The notes beneath the pieces were generated by a model. That model saw nothing but the letters and a program-made list of their open reading frames with translations. It searched no databases and was not told where the DNA came from. 64,000 nucleotides of DNA from Archegozetes longisetosus (taxonomy: Eukaryota; Arthropoda; Arachnida; Sarcoptiformes; Trhypochthoniidae): positions 13,751,172 through 13,815,171 of the forward strand of contig JAEMBT020000008.1 in the NCBI GenBank assembly GCA_018873245.2, written 5' to 3'. Below are positions 10,636-23,621 of this stretch, piece after piece; positions within the stretch are counted from its first letter, which is position 1, and each line of letters starts with the position of its first letter. A program made the translations under genes and the position numbers.

Positions 10636-13600
10636 GATGACTGGATGAGGAGTCGATACTTCAACGTTGGCCCACGACCATATGCTTGTCATAGAAAATG
10701 GTCCGCGAATCGAAAAAATAGTAGTACAGACCAATAGGTATCAGCTAGCTAAGTTTAACTAGCTTGTAGGTTTATGTATGTGTGATCCACAATAATGCGT
10801 TGGCGGATTACACTCTAGCATTTCATGACCTTTTGAAATGCATTTTGAATGATTTTAAATATTAAATCTTACTCAGTATACATTTAGTACAAAACAAGCC
10901 CAGAATAGAAGTATAGAATAAAATTACAAGAATGAATCGCCTAAAAATTAATACAATTAAAGACTGACTTTTGAAAATTAAATCATTCAATGCTATGACT
11001 GACTAAATGACCAAAGCACTGTTGTTGAGTCTGATTTCCGAAAATGTTTCAATCGGACTCTAAAGCAAGACTTAGATATTTAGATCGAGCACAGAATGGT
11101 TTGGTTAGAATTTAGTTGGAGTTAAGTTATTGGCAAGTATAACTATGTTTAGGTTACATTTAAAGTATTTTTAAACTCAAACAAGTTATTAATAGAATTA
11201 TGAATTTTAGTAGAATTCAACTTATTGTGTAATAGTTCTATAAGACTTGTAATAAATTCCGTGTATAGTATTTCAAGTGTATAAAAGTAACAAAATACCA
11301 TTAGGTTCGTCTTAACATCTTTTACATATTTATACCAAACCACTATTAGTTGAATAACTAATAAAAGTATCAAAAATTATTTTATTTTATCCAAGAAAAA
11401 CATTTATAGTATGCATACAGTTGGAGAATCGATAAGAAGAGTTTATATTATATTTACTTTTATGTAGAGCTTTGCAATATTTCGAATGTGACATCAATAT
11501 TTCTGAGAAACTCGTAGCCGAATCATAAGCAAAGTAGGACTTTTAGTCAAATTCAACTCCAATTGAACCAAACAAAAAGATTCTTCAATTACTTATGATG
11601 GAATCATAATTAAACTGAATCTTTTGATGAATACGAATCATACTTCTCATATATAAAGAATTGAATATGACTTGGAAACTAGTTTTAAACTCAAAGTAAT
11701 GTTATATTTAGTGTTAGTAGAAGAATAATCTTTATTCTGATGAAAACTGGTTCTAAATAAGATTAAGAACCGGAGACAGAGTTATGGTCTAAGTTGCAAT
11801 TTAGATTATATATGAACGATCAAACATATCTAATAAGTGGAAAGATTTTGTATAAAAATACCCGAAACGGAACTCAGTTCTACTGAGCAAACGATTAAAT
11901 GAGTAAATATTTTAGGTGGTCTCAAGTCTCTTAAACTTATGCTTCTTATAATTAGAGCATATGCTAATGACTTATAGCTGGCCTTAAATCCTAATCAGCT
12001 TTAATCGATCATTAGAGAGCTCTGAATAAGACGAATCCAGATGTGATTTAAACCGAATCGTAGGACGAGTTGCAGGTCTCTAATTAACTGTATAACTAGT
12101 ACTGTAGTCATATGCTGACAATATATCACTCGGAATACAGAAGTTTTGATAGTAATGTGAAATATAACGCTATTTGACTACAGTTACACAATTTCAATGA
12201 ATATATTGATGACATGCTACGCGTTCGTTTCTGTTATTGCTCTTAGTACACATTGTATTGAGTGTCACATTACGTATCTCTTATTGTGGACATCATATAA
12301 TATGATGAATAGTAGCTTTCCAAATAAGGAGTTAATTCTTACTCGAATCGTTTGAGTTTGCAATTCAATTCGATAGTTTTATCTTTCCGAACAGATCTAA
12401 TTTAGATTATATGTCAATTTAAATGAAAATCACTTAATTCGTCAGATTCGTTCAGAGCTTCATTCATTTTTCTAATCTTTAATTCTGTATTTTAGTTTTA
12501 TTTGATCAAACAATGTTTATTAATTGTTGTTATATACATGCAATTTGTTTCATTAATAATGTCAGTAATGTGATAACTATTAATGAACTGTTATGTTAAT
12601 ACTAATGGAACTATTGTAAAAATTTAGAAAGTATGTCATCAAATATATTAAAGATGATCACAAGCTCAATTACATGAGCTCATCGTGAGTAAGCCCTCAT
12701 TTTGAACTGAAGTTTTCACAACAAACTTCATCAATTTTGTTTTTTTCCAAAATTTATAATTCGGCTTATCCTTAGTTTAAGCTAACTTCCATGGCCGAAG
12801 TTTGAAAAAAGATCAAACTAATTGCTTCACATAAGTTATTAAAAGACTCAGATAGAAATGATGCCATTACAAAGTGGTGTCGTATACATAACAAAGTTTT
12901 GTGATGAGAAATTTGAGACTAAAAAATTTTGATTGCACGTTCAAATTTTTGAAAATATCAAATTTAAATTTTAATGTAAACAAGAGTTAGAAAATAAAAC
13001 AATGTTCTATATTTAGATTTATATTCCAAACATTTCTTTGAACTGGATCGTTGATGGTATTTCAGTTGATGCCTATAAAGTTTATTTTGGGTTAAATTAG
13101 TATAATATAAGTCGAATTTTGATGGAAAAATCAATTTTGAACATTTTAACAATTTTTAGGAGCATTTCAATTGAAAAGTCGTAGCAGTACAAATAGAAGA
13201 TGAGCATAGTTAACATAGAAGAGGCGTCATAATTGAAGATTCATACAAATTTTATTGAATATATGAAGAATAAAATACAGAAATTACTGCTATTAGAATA
13301 TAAGAAGTGATAAATTAACTGTTGATATAAAGTCTCATATTGTCAAAGCAGATGCACTATCAATGAATAGCCTGAAGTGATTTTGTACGTAAGAGTAAAC
13401 TGCGTAACAAATATGAAATCCTATTTTGCAGCTAAGAAGCCAACATACTCTCGAAATTGGATTTGGATTCAACAGATGCTGAAGTGGTGGAATATTCTAT
13501 GCTAGAGGTTCAGCATATTCACAGATCAGCACGTAACTATGGCGACGTTTCTAAGTCTTCAAACTTTTCAGTTGTAGGTCTATTTTAATCAAGATTTTAT

Positions 13601-16030
13601 TCGCTCGATCTATAACTCAAAGTTTGTAACCCTTAAATCCTAGAGCTTTATAAAAGAGCTAATCAAAGGTTATTTATTAAGTGGCTTGACAATGGTAACA
13701 CATCAAATATACAATACTCCATAGCTCGTAATATTCTGCCATGAATTTAGTTCGAAGTACTCTGTTGTGAATCTAGTCTATAAGTCAAATATTTGATGAG
13801 CGGTCCAATTAAGATAGAGATTAAATTGACACGTTCGACAAATTAATCTCAGTTTTATCTCAGTTCTATTCTATGCTTGAAATTCATTGACTTAATGAAA
13901 CTTTTGACGACTCGAACTTAAAGTTGAAACTAAAGTACGCAAAGTCTTCGAGTGAAATTGATTTGAGAGTCGAATCTCGATTGTGTGCCTGGTCAAGTTT
14001 TACTCACAAATAGAGCCATTGAAATTTCAAATTATATTTGGGTCTGTAAGAATTTCCAGATTATCTTAACTTGTCTTTCAAAATTAATCGTAAAAGCATC
14101 ATTTCAATTTTATCTGTCTTGACTCATCTATATTTCATGAAACTTGAAATATTGATGAATCAAACTGTAGCCAGTTGAGATCTTCGAGAACTGCAGACTT
14201 AGGTTCTATAACATTTTGCTTTTTGGTGATAAACTCACATTTCATTTTAAATTGATATGAGTGGGGACTTGCAGTTAATGTAACCTCTTATCCACTAATC
14301 CGATATATAGCTAGAAAACTAAAATTTTAAACCAATAGATTTCAGAAATGGTTTGAAAAGTGTTGGTTAGGAAATTTAGATAATAAACATAGAGGCAATC
14401 GATTTCCTGAAAGCTACTGTAATTTATAGTCGATTTAAAACCAGAGTTAATACTGGATTTGAAAAACTGAGTGCAAGTGACATAAGCAGGACAACTGAAA
14501 TTTGAACCTATTTTAAATCCTAAATAAATACTGACTCAATTCACTATTGAAACTATTGAAAGAATTGAGTTTTTTATTGAAGATAACACCTTTAGTAATT
14601 GAGAGTCAATTTAGGGTTGTATTTAATATTAAGTTAATGCTAGTTTAACTTACTTTACTTTCATACGAACAGTTAATGTAAACAGTACTAAAAATTCTTT
14701 ATTATGGCAAAGAATTTGTCAGCAAAAGTAAAACTGGTTGAGGTCATAGAAAAGGGTTGTATTGAAAAATTGCAGTTTTGAGTGATTGAATGCCAAAAAT
14801 GGGCTTCAGCTTAGACCCTATTATGTTATGTACACAGCATTGAACAGTACAATAGACGGTTGAAAATAAGGTCATTTTCCTAACTGAATGCTTGCGATGA
14901 AGCGCTTGCAACACATGCTTTCGCATTATCATTGAGGATTTGAACCATTTTTAATTCTTATTCAACAATACACTAATCTTTCTCTTAAATATGATCAAAT
15001 AGCTGGCAAATATTTATATCGAATAAATAGTGAAAAGCCCCAAATTATCATTTTATTCCTGACTTTTCGAACTTGAACTCTTCACTAAACTTCGCAAAAC
15101 TTCGCAATATTTTACATAATTTCTATGAGGCAGCAATCAAAAGATGCCAAACTGTCCCAAACTTTTGTTAATAATAAATCAATTGAAAGCTTCTAATAAT
15201 GAATGACCAAAGCGTTTGATAATGAAATGTTAAGACATATGTTGCTTGAGTAGATGGAAATCATTGATTTGTTGGAGTTTTTTCTTTAGGAAAATCTAGA
15301 CTGAGAAGAGTTTTTTTGAGGCAAATATTAGTGAATATTATAAGTTATAGGAGCGTAAAAGAGTACACCTGGAAATCATACTTCCCTCGCTCTGTCCGAA
15401 AACTGAGAACTAAGAAGGGGTCAAACCATGGCATTGAAGTTATGACAAAAAACTGAGTCTTAGTCTAGCCGTTCCCCACATTCATATTGTGATTCATATG
15501 CGAGTCCAGTTCACACACCGGTGGGAATGAAAAAAATTGGTTGCAATGGTCATAATAGGTTTAAACCCCTTTTCACTACTAGAGGAGAGTTTGAACTTGA
15601 ACGTTTGAAGGCTGGGTCATTCTTTAGCGACGATTCTTTCAAATTTCAATTTCCTATTACGCTAAAACCTGCTCAACTTCTACGTACTCCAAAAATAATA
15701 TCAAATGCCATTGCAACACATGGTTAATTGTTATTGATTTCCAAAAACCACTCAACTTTGTGCAAATTTACAGGGTTTTACTGCATATCAGTCCCATAGC
15801 AGTTGTGCGCAAATAATTGAATTCACTAATTGTTTGAACATTTTTGCTAAAATTATTTATAAAAAGATTTCGCTCACCCTATGCCTAAAAAAAGGTGTGA
15901 TGTATTTGAAAAAAAATCTAATACTGCAGTACTTCTACTGTATATTAAAATGCAAATAAGATGAGAGAAGGTTTCACTTTTTAACAGCATTACGAATCGA
16001 TTGACGTAAATCTGTTGAGAAGCACCTGAG

Positions 16031-16047
16031 AGGAGAGAAAGAGAGAA

Positions 16048-16099
<52 letters not shown>
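16031..16099. repeat. (GA)n microsatellite
   Basis: A 69-bp GA run, with GAAA interruptions at its left end. The minus-strand ORF across it encodes only Ser-Leu repeats and is not a gene. Confidence 0.97.
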
Positions 16100-16103
<4 letters not shown>

Positions 16104-16274
16104 AGTATTGGTTAACTGGATTTCTTGGCAGAAGTTCCGGTCTATTGCCTTTCTTTTTTTAACCGACTTTACTCTTATAGAGATTCTAATCCGACTTTCC
16201 CAAAACGGGTCATTGACCATCACTTAACAGATTCCTTTAGAACTACTGCACTTTTTGTAGACCGGATTTTTTGC

Positions 16275-16619
16275 TGTTAGAGACCGACAATCCCTTATAT
16301 TCCTATTACTGTAAGTATAACTTTGACGACTGTAAGCGTTTTTTCAGTTGATTCTCGTAAGAGTATATGCAAAGGGAAATAGTGAGAGACAGACAATTGT
16401 ATAAATATATATTAGTAGGAGAAAGAAGTAGTGAGCCTTTATTCGTTTTTAATACTACAGTAGATGTTCGGTAGACAATCAGTACATCTAGGCTAGATAT
16501 TCAGCGAGTTATTGAGTCAGACGGTGATTCCTTAATGCGTCAATAAATGTAGTGTAGTCTATATCTACATTAAGCTAATGTTGAGCAAATCGATTTTTCA
16601 GATCCATCATCTTATTACA
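16275..16619 (+). mobile_element. Candidate solo LTR
   Basis: This 345-bp stretch begins TGTTAGAG and ends TTATTACA, giving the TG...CA ends of a long terminal repeat. In the expected order it contains TATAAATA (16400-16407) and AATAAA (16542-16547). The flanking 5-mers (tttgc and actgc) agree in only three bases, so no target duplication is established. No second copy or retroviral-type coding region was found in the window. It could be chance order in AT-rich DNA. Confidence 0.28.
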
Positions 16620-17940
16620 ACTGCTATGCCTCCCTTTAAGGTGATTACCAGAGCCTCCTCTCTATACCTAATAGCTATCTTGCTTGCACCTAACTACATA
16701 TATCTTAATACTTTAACTATCCATACTTTTCTATAAAATCAAATCTGATTTATGTTTCATTTGTTCTTATCTTTGAAGACTTTTTAGTACCATTGTTTGA
16801 ATATTATTTTTCGAAACAGTTTTATTTAAGACTATTAGTCACAAATAATCAACAAAAAAGACAAATTCAGAATAGATTAGTTTGCATATATGTCGAGATA
16901 GATAAGGAATCCAAATTTGATTGACTTTAGCTACGATCAATCATTACACGATACTATCGGGTGGGAAATAAAGGACTCCAGTCGAGTCTTTGGGGTGATC
17001 TAGGCACTAGCTGCAGTAGTACTGCCTAAACATAATGAAGATGAGCCAAACAGCACTATATATTACTTTATTATGAATTTAGGAGTAATAATAGTAAAGT
17101 ACAGTCGATACGACTTAATACTATATTACTTAGTTTGCGCTAATGGAAATCATATTAAATTTGATATATAATTCACTTTATTGTGCTATAAAAAGATAGT
17201 CAATTAATTTTGACGTATCTTAGATTGCTTAAAATCTAATATATCTCTTTTATTACCACTTTTTATAATGAAATTGTAACACTTTCAATATCTGAAAATT
17301 ACACAAATCGTTCTCACTACTAGGTTTGTATAACCAAAACGTTTACTAAACCATATCAATTATTGAACCCAAACTGCGTAGTTTCGGGCGTCTAACTTAA
17401 TTTAATTAATTCTCTATCAAACGAGCCGAAAGCTTTCCTTAAGCACAATTTAAAAATAAGTTGTCATGAGGTAAAAGAAAAAACACTTAAAGTTTATAAG
17501 ACGCAGAAGCAAAGAAGATGACAATTAATTGAATCGTGTCCTTAGAAAGAGCTTTGGCCGACAAGAGGATCGGTATTTTGTGTGTGTGGTTGGCGCAAAG
17601 TTTTATATAACAAAAAAGAAAACGGGCATAAACAAGAATAAACAGCTAAAATTCGAGTTCCTGTTTACAATAAATTTATATAATCAAAATAACGTTATAT
17701 GCATTTATTCACGAATATAAAGTTATTGCATGTGCTCTCCTTCAACAAAAACCGTTGGTTAACAGTTGCGGCAGACGAGGAAAGACTCAATGGGTTTTAT
17801 AATCCACACAATACTCTCTCCTCTCTCAATATAATACCTGTAAACCCAATTCAGATCTCAAATCGACCAGTTGTCCAACTGTGGGGGAGTCCGAGACTTC
17901 AAAATATAATACCGTCTGCTTCTCTACAACTGGTTTTCTC

Positions 17941-17988
17941 ACTAAATCCAAATTCAATTTTACTAAATCCAAACTCAATTTTACTTAA
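17941..17988. repeat. Short tandem repeat, 21-bp unit, two copies
   Basis: The unit ACTAAATCCAAATTCAATTT plus T is present twice, with one difference between the copies. Confidence 0.85.
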
Positions 17989-18378
17989 CTCTAGTAACTT
18001 ATGCCTCGTCTGCAAGACTTACTGTCGGTCTCCTAATTAATCTTTAATTATTCAAAGTTATTAAAGATCAAGAAGTTTAGGAATAAATCATCGGTAAAAC
18101 TGCTTTCATACTGATAGATATGAAGCCATTAATTTGTTGACGAGTTTCACTAATGCGTTGTTGAATTGTCGCCAATAATTGCTCGTTGAGTTAAGATTTC
18201 TTACAAATATTTCTCTATCTTTAAGTGACAACAACGAAAAAATCTGTAGTTTCGGGTAATTAAAGAAATTAGAGTTTAAAATAAGAAAATAGTCATTCAG
18301 ATATAAGAAAGTCCAACAAAAGTGTTGCAAAAGTTAAAGCACTTTCAATAGAATGTGCGACTATTTGTTTTAATTTAG

Positions 18379-18505
18379 ATGCCAATGCCAACAGTTCCCA
18401 CGTTGATGGCAGCAAACGAGGTCGAGATGCTTTGCTCCGCGAGAAAATCATTTAGATTTTTGGGTGAATTCTTGGATCAATTTTTGGACGACTCCCAGGA
18501 ATGAG
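18379..18505 (+). other. Exon-like island of higher GC content, unassigned
   Basis: The sequence after TTTTAATTTAG at about 18379 changes sharply in composition for about 130 bp. Two overlapping frames are open. One gives a 41-residue ORF starting MPMPTVPTLMAANEVEMLC and ending FLDQFLDDSQE; the other reads DANANSSHVDGSKRGRDALL and then stops. A good acceptor precedes it, but no upstream partner exon is recognised and I know of no family match. It may be a terminal exon, a remnant of a gene, or part of a transposon. Confidence 0.3.
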
Positions 18506-21500
18506 CAAAAAAGGGTGCCTAAGTGCCTAAAATAAGATTGCCAACATGAAAACATACCAGTCCTTCACATGTGTCACAAACAATCGTATATTGTTTAGGT
18601 GAAAATAAAAATATTTTAAACTCAAAACCTAATAGTGAAATATAAGTTGAAAATTTGTCAATGCGAGCATTTATTTATTACAACAGGATATTTGAGATAA
18701 TTGTTGCTTTTATTGTCCCACAACTATCTCAAGATAAAATCATTTATTATCATTTAATATCTAGTAATAAAAATATATTAAATCGTTGTATCCCTGGATA
18801 ACATGAATACTTTTGTCTTCAGTAACAATAGAAACAGATTCATGTGAAAAGAATTGAAAAAATGCGATTCACTTTAGATTATAGTCTGACCCAATGATCA
18901 ATTACTGCTTCAATTATCCTCAGGTCTTATAAACTTTAGCTTCGATAGACTCATTTAAGTAGGACAAGCCTGTAATTTCATTTGTTTTTATAGCTCTTAA
19001 TCGTTTAGATTATGTAATTCAAGGTAAGTATTTCAATGACTAATGTTCAACAATTTTTGTTTATTTTTCAAACACCATTAGAATGAGTCTGATTGTCAAT
19101 ATCTAGAACTTCAAAGCAATGTTTAAAGTTATTCAAATCCTGTCATCTGTTTACTCGAAAAACTAATCCTATTTGAATGTAATTTCTTAAGCTTGAAAAT
19201 TATGTCAATTTATTATATGTTACCATTATTTTATAGAAGATAAAAACAAATCAAAATTAGTTCAATTAGAAGAGAATCAGACAAGTGCACAACTATCAAA
19301 GTAGTTGAGTATGACTTTTTCAACCAATCATATTAAAATCACTATCACTTTATTATAAAGGTCTCTCAATAAGTTTAGTCGCGCTTTCAGACCAGCCAAA
19401 TAAGAAAGTCATTTCCAAACCAATCTGTAACTCCATTCACTCATAAACAAATGTCAGACGCAAATATCGATTCCAATTGATTCTGCCACTTAAGATAGAC
19501 ATCAGAAAAACTATGTTTAAGTGTGTATTATTTCTGGTAATTAAACATATAATGATTGTCACTTTTATTGTTCAGTCTTATAGATTAAAGTTGATAATGA
19601 GACTCTCACTGGTCCGCGACCACATTAATCGTAATTTTATCAAAGTTACTAAAGCAGAAAGTCGTAGAGATTAGACCAATTATGACTCGCAGATCCGATA
19701 TGATAGAAATCAATAAAGTAGACTAAAGACGAAAAAAAGGTATAAAATAAAAAGAATAAAACAGAAATATGATAATTAATAATGTGCTTTTTAATGATAA
19801 TAAGAGGTACTAATTTTGAAAAAGAACAAACAAACACACCTAATATAATTAATATACACAATATAATAATAAATTTGATATTTACTCATTTAATGTATTT
19901 TACACTATCTTCACTTTCCTTTATTGAAATACCCCAAAAGCATTTATAACCAGCAAAAACGTATTATACATACACATCACAATATGAATAATAATTAAAT
20001 GTATTATATATTATAATATACTATTCCGTTTTCTACACTCAAAGATAATCCCTGCCAAATACCTTCATATATAAGACACACCATTCAATCTAACTTTACG
20101 TACGACTCTCTGTCATACGTCACGCACTATATCTTTTCAATTCACACATCTATTCATACATCAGTTATATTTATGTCCGATCATTACTGAATTAACAGAT
20201 ACTTCAATAACCCCTGAGATATTTTCATAATTGACATAATGAACGACTAACTGATACTTTTTGTTTCAATCATTTACTTCCTAACAACTCATAAGAAGAG
20301 ATGAAATGAACGGAACAGTCAATACGGAAGTTATAATGAGTCTAAAGAGAACTACACTTAAAACAATCAAAGAGTAATGAGGAATAAGGATTAATAGGAT
20401 CTGTAATAGTGAAACCTGTTCGATGGAGATCATCTCAACTCATGAGTTGGTGTACAATCGTTTACAATCAATGACACAATCTTAGCTTTTTCGTAACCGA
20501 TACCTCGCTTTCAGTACAATCATCTTTCCTTAAGTCCACTCAATAGTATATTAAACAGGAATGACATTTTCAACAATTTTTAAACTTTTTGATGACTGGT
20601 TTGTACTTTCATAACAAGATTTGGACTTTCGTTGGGAGTTTATGCTGTTTCAAATATTCAACAATAATAATGGTTTCACTTTAGTTTGAAATTTACAGAT
20701 TTGCAAAGCAATTATTTTTTCATAAAAACAAATCAATCAATTTTGAAATCAAAAATAATAAAAACAATTGCTCTCATACTTATAATTATCAACGATTTTC
20801 AACAACAAACAAAACGCTAGTCGAGCTTCTTTTAATATTCATAAAACAATTTCAGACAATTATGTCTGTCAATGATTAGTTAAAATAAGACCCTTCAAGA
20901 TTGTATTCAACAATAATGGCATTTATATTGATTTTGTAGTCAAAAACAAATGAATGTCAAACTGATCTGTTGCTTCAAACAGGTTTCAAATAATTCCTTA
21001 AGACTTAAAGAGTTGACGAAAATTGAGACAATCGTCAACAGCTTAAAGAATTGTTAGAACAATATTCAAATTTAGAGTTGAGATCAAATTAGGAAATTGA
21101 TAGTTTTGAGCTTTAAAAAACTATATCGATTATCTCAAAGTTGCTTCCCTTGAGAATCTATTGTCTGTTAATATTGGGCATATATATTAATGTTGTTCCA
21201 CAGTTTCAATACAATTTCGATTTACTGTAGAAATAAGTTATTCCAAGTTTTCGTCATTCATTTGTGTTTGACATACAAAGCTCGCAACAAAAGTTTAGTG
21301 TACCAAAGGCTAACACTTTCAATAGTCATAGTGATAGGTGTTTGTGTTGTGTTTGAACAATGCATTTCATAATCGATAGCGACTGACGTTGTTTCATTCA
21401 TGTCTACATCATATTACAAGTTTTTCATACATGGCTCTTGTTCTCCAAGGAATATCATATTTTATAAAGTATTTTAAGCAACAACACAAATATTGACAGT

Positions 21501-21758
21501 ATATGAATCCATAGAAAAATTGCAGAACAGCTACCGATTATTAGTCTTTAAACTTGTTAGCATAAGGTGACAAAGCTTTTGGCGCGTCAGACAAGTTATA
21601 CCTGAGTTTAAGTTTATAATTGAATCGATATGAAAATACATGACTCAAGGGTTTAGAAATCAAACCGCATTAGAGTAACAAAAACGTTAGACTGAAACCT
21701 AAGATGAAATGAATGGCAAATAACAGCATCAAATTGGGCTGTTTGGATCAATGTAACA

Positions 21759-21804
21759 TAACTGAAAGTAACTGAAAGTAACTGAAGGTAACTGAAAGTA
21801 ACTT
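21759..21804. repeat. Tandem repeat, 10-bp unit
   Basis: AACTGAAAGT is repeated about four and a half times, with one AACTGAAGGT variant. Confidence 0.93.
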
Positions 21805-23621
21805 AACATAAGAATACGACGCCTACGTCAAAAGTTTTACTCTTTAAAAGATATCGAATCGGTTCACATTTTAGTTATCAGAACCAACTTCATCTCTATT
21901 TACTTGTGTAGGAAGTTATTCAAAATATGGGACTTATTAGCACTTCTGTCACTAATTATCTATAATCACATTTGAATGTTTCCGCTTTTCAAAAATATTC
22001 ACTTTTTCTCTCAAAGCATTGCATCTAAAACTACTGTTATGTCATTTTCCAATGTTTTCTATTTTTAAATCTTTTCTGTCTTCAAATCTTTCGCAATGAA
22101 AATAAATTGATTAAAATATTTTCTAAAGAGCTAAAAAGGCTTCGGAGACTTATACTAATGAAAAAATGCTCATGAAGACAAAATGGCAATTGAGTTGACT
22201 TCAGATTTAGCGGTAGTAAAAGCTGAATAAAATTGAGTTCACAAAATAATACTCTTTATGTAATTCAATGTTAGTCTTATGACTTATGATAGCATTTTCA
22301 CATTAATACCAGTGACTCCTATTTCAAAGTGATAGCTATTTTCAAAGGCATTGTAAGAAAACTTTCAGATTTTTATAAATCAAAACTAAATAATTATGGG
22401 AAAGTCGTTAAATTCGTCAAAAATATATTCAGATTCGATATCGAAGTTTAAAGCAAGACATAGGATGAAGTTTTAGATGAATGATCAATGTCTGAAAGAG
22501 TAGAATATATACAAAATTAAATGATATAAAAACTTGCGATGCGATCATTTTTAGCGATCTTATGCCCAAACCAGATATATAATGGGCTCGAATGTCATAT
22601 AACATAGATTGAGGCGTAATCTCATATGATCAAAGTTTCGCTTTTTGGCCATATTTCCTAATTTAGCAACACATCAATAGTCGTTCAAATAATTTCGATT
22701 AGCAATCATTCCAATCCTTTGAATGATTTCAATTCGAAGTTTGCACTTATATTAGTCAATAAGTAATACATTGACAACAGCTATGATGAAGAGGAAAACT
22801 AGAAGTGATTGAAGAAATGGTGCGATTCAAAGAAAGAATCAAAAGTTTCAATGAGATAGTTTGCTGTAAATATGCAGCAGATAATAGATATAAGTTTAAT
22901 GTTTATATTATGAATAGGCATTAGAGCAACGAATTATTGTAATTATGTGACACTTGGATAAGACATACCAATAGAGAGATAGGTATTGATGATGAAAAAC
23001 AACTACATTTATGTTTAAAGCGACACAACACTAATTTGACAATTGGTTATCTCGACTTTGTCTCTTTGAGCGCATTGAAAACAGAATCTAATCTCGGAAT
23101 CAAATTCAGACATCTTTCCTATAGTTTGCATTTGAAAGCGGCTACGCTGAAAATCAGCCAATTCTCAGCCAACTCAGAGTCAGTACGAATGCGTGTCTGA
23201 GTCTAATTCGTTGGAACCCATGATTGAATTGATTTGAAAAATTCAATTTGAATTCATAAACGGATAGGTTTCTGTAAAATATGTTGAACACTGTATTTGC
23301 AATGACTTTCTACAAACAAAAATCTAAAACTCTGTCAATTAATGATCTAAAACACCGGATTCCATGAAATTAGAGTCAGCTCTTTCACAGTAATTATTTA
23401 AAAGTGTATTATATAAGGTATGAAACATGTAATAACCGGAAACATTTTGCATTAAAAAAGATAAAACTTAACAAAAAATAGATTTGTCTCCAGGTTCGGA
23501 CCTAATTTCGAGAACAATTGACTCAGTTTTAGGAGAGCTAAGGAGACAAACGCAGTGAATAAAGGGATGAATCTATTATAGTTGCACTTAATTGTTAATT
23601 AATAGTCTTAAATCGAACCGA

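Larger units (their letters stand above)
9345..23621. other. Gene-poor region between the LRR gene and the 3' end of FOXO
   Basis: About 14 kb of AT-rich DNA without a convincing gene. It holds a hAT-like remnant (10315-10635), a GA microsatellite (16031-16099), a solo-LTR candidate (16275-16619), short tandem repeats (17941-17988 and 21759-21804) and an exon-like island near 18.4-18.5 kb. The small ORFs elsewhere (for example 11149-11373, 12964-13152, 14744-14932, 19477-19861 and 21190-21372) have biased, chance-like composition and no recognisable motif. Confidence 0.6.

Noticed and set aside
13330..13580. Possible Ty3/Gypsy fragment (IVKADALS, resembling the VVADALSR end of the RNase H region) and an open segment ANILSKLDLDSTDAEVVEY
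   Set aside because: Only eight residues fit, flanked by stops in the same frame, with no reverse transcriptase or integrase motif nearby; too little to support an element.
15990..16223. 77-codon minus-strand ORF
   Set aside because: It is a translation of the GA microsatellite (Leu-Ser repeats).
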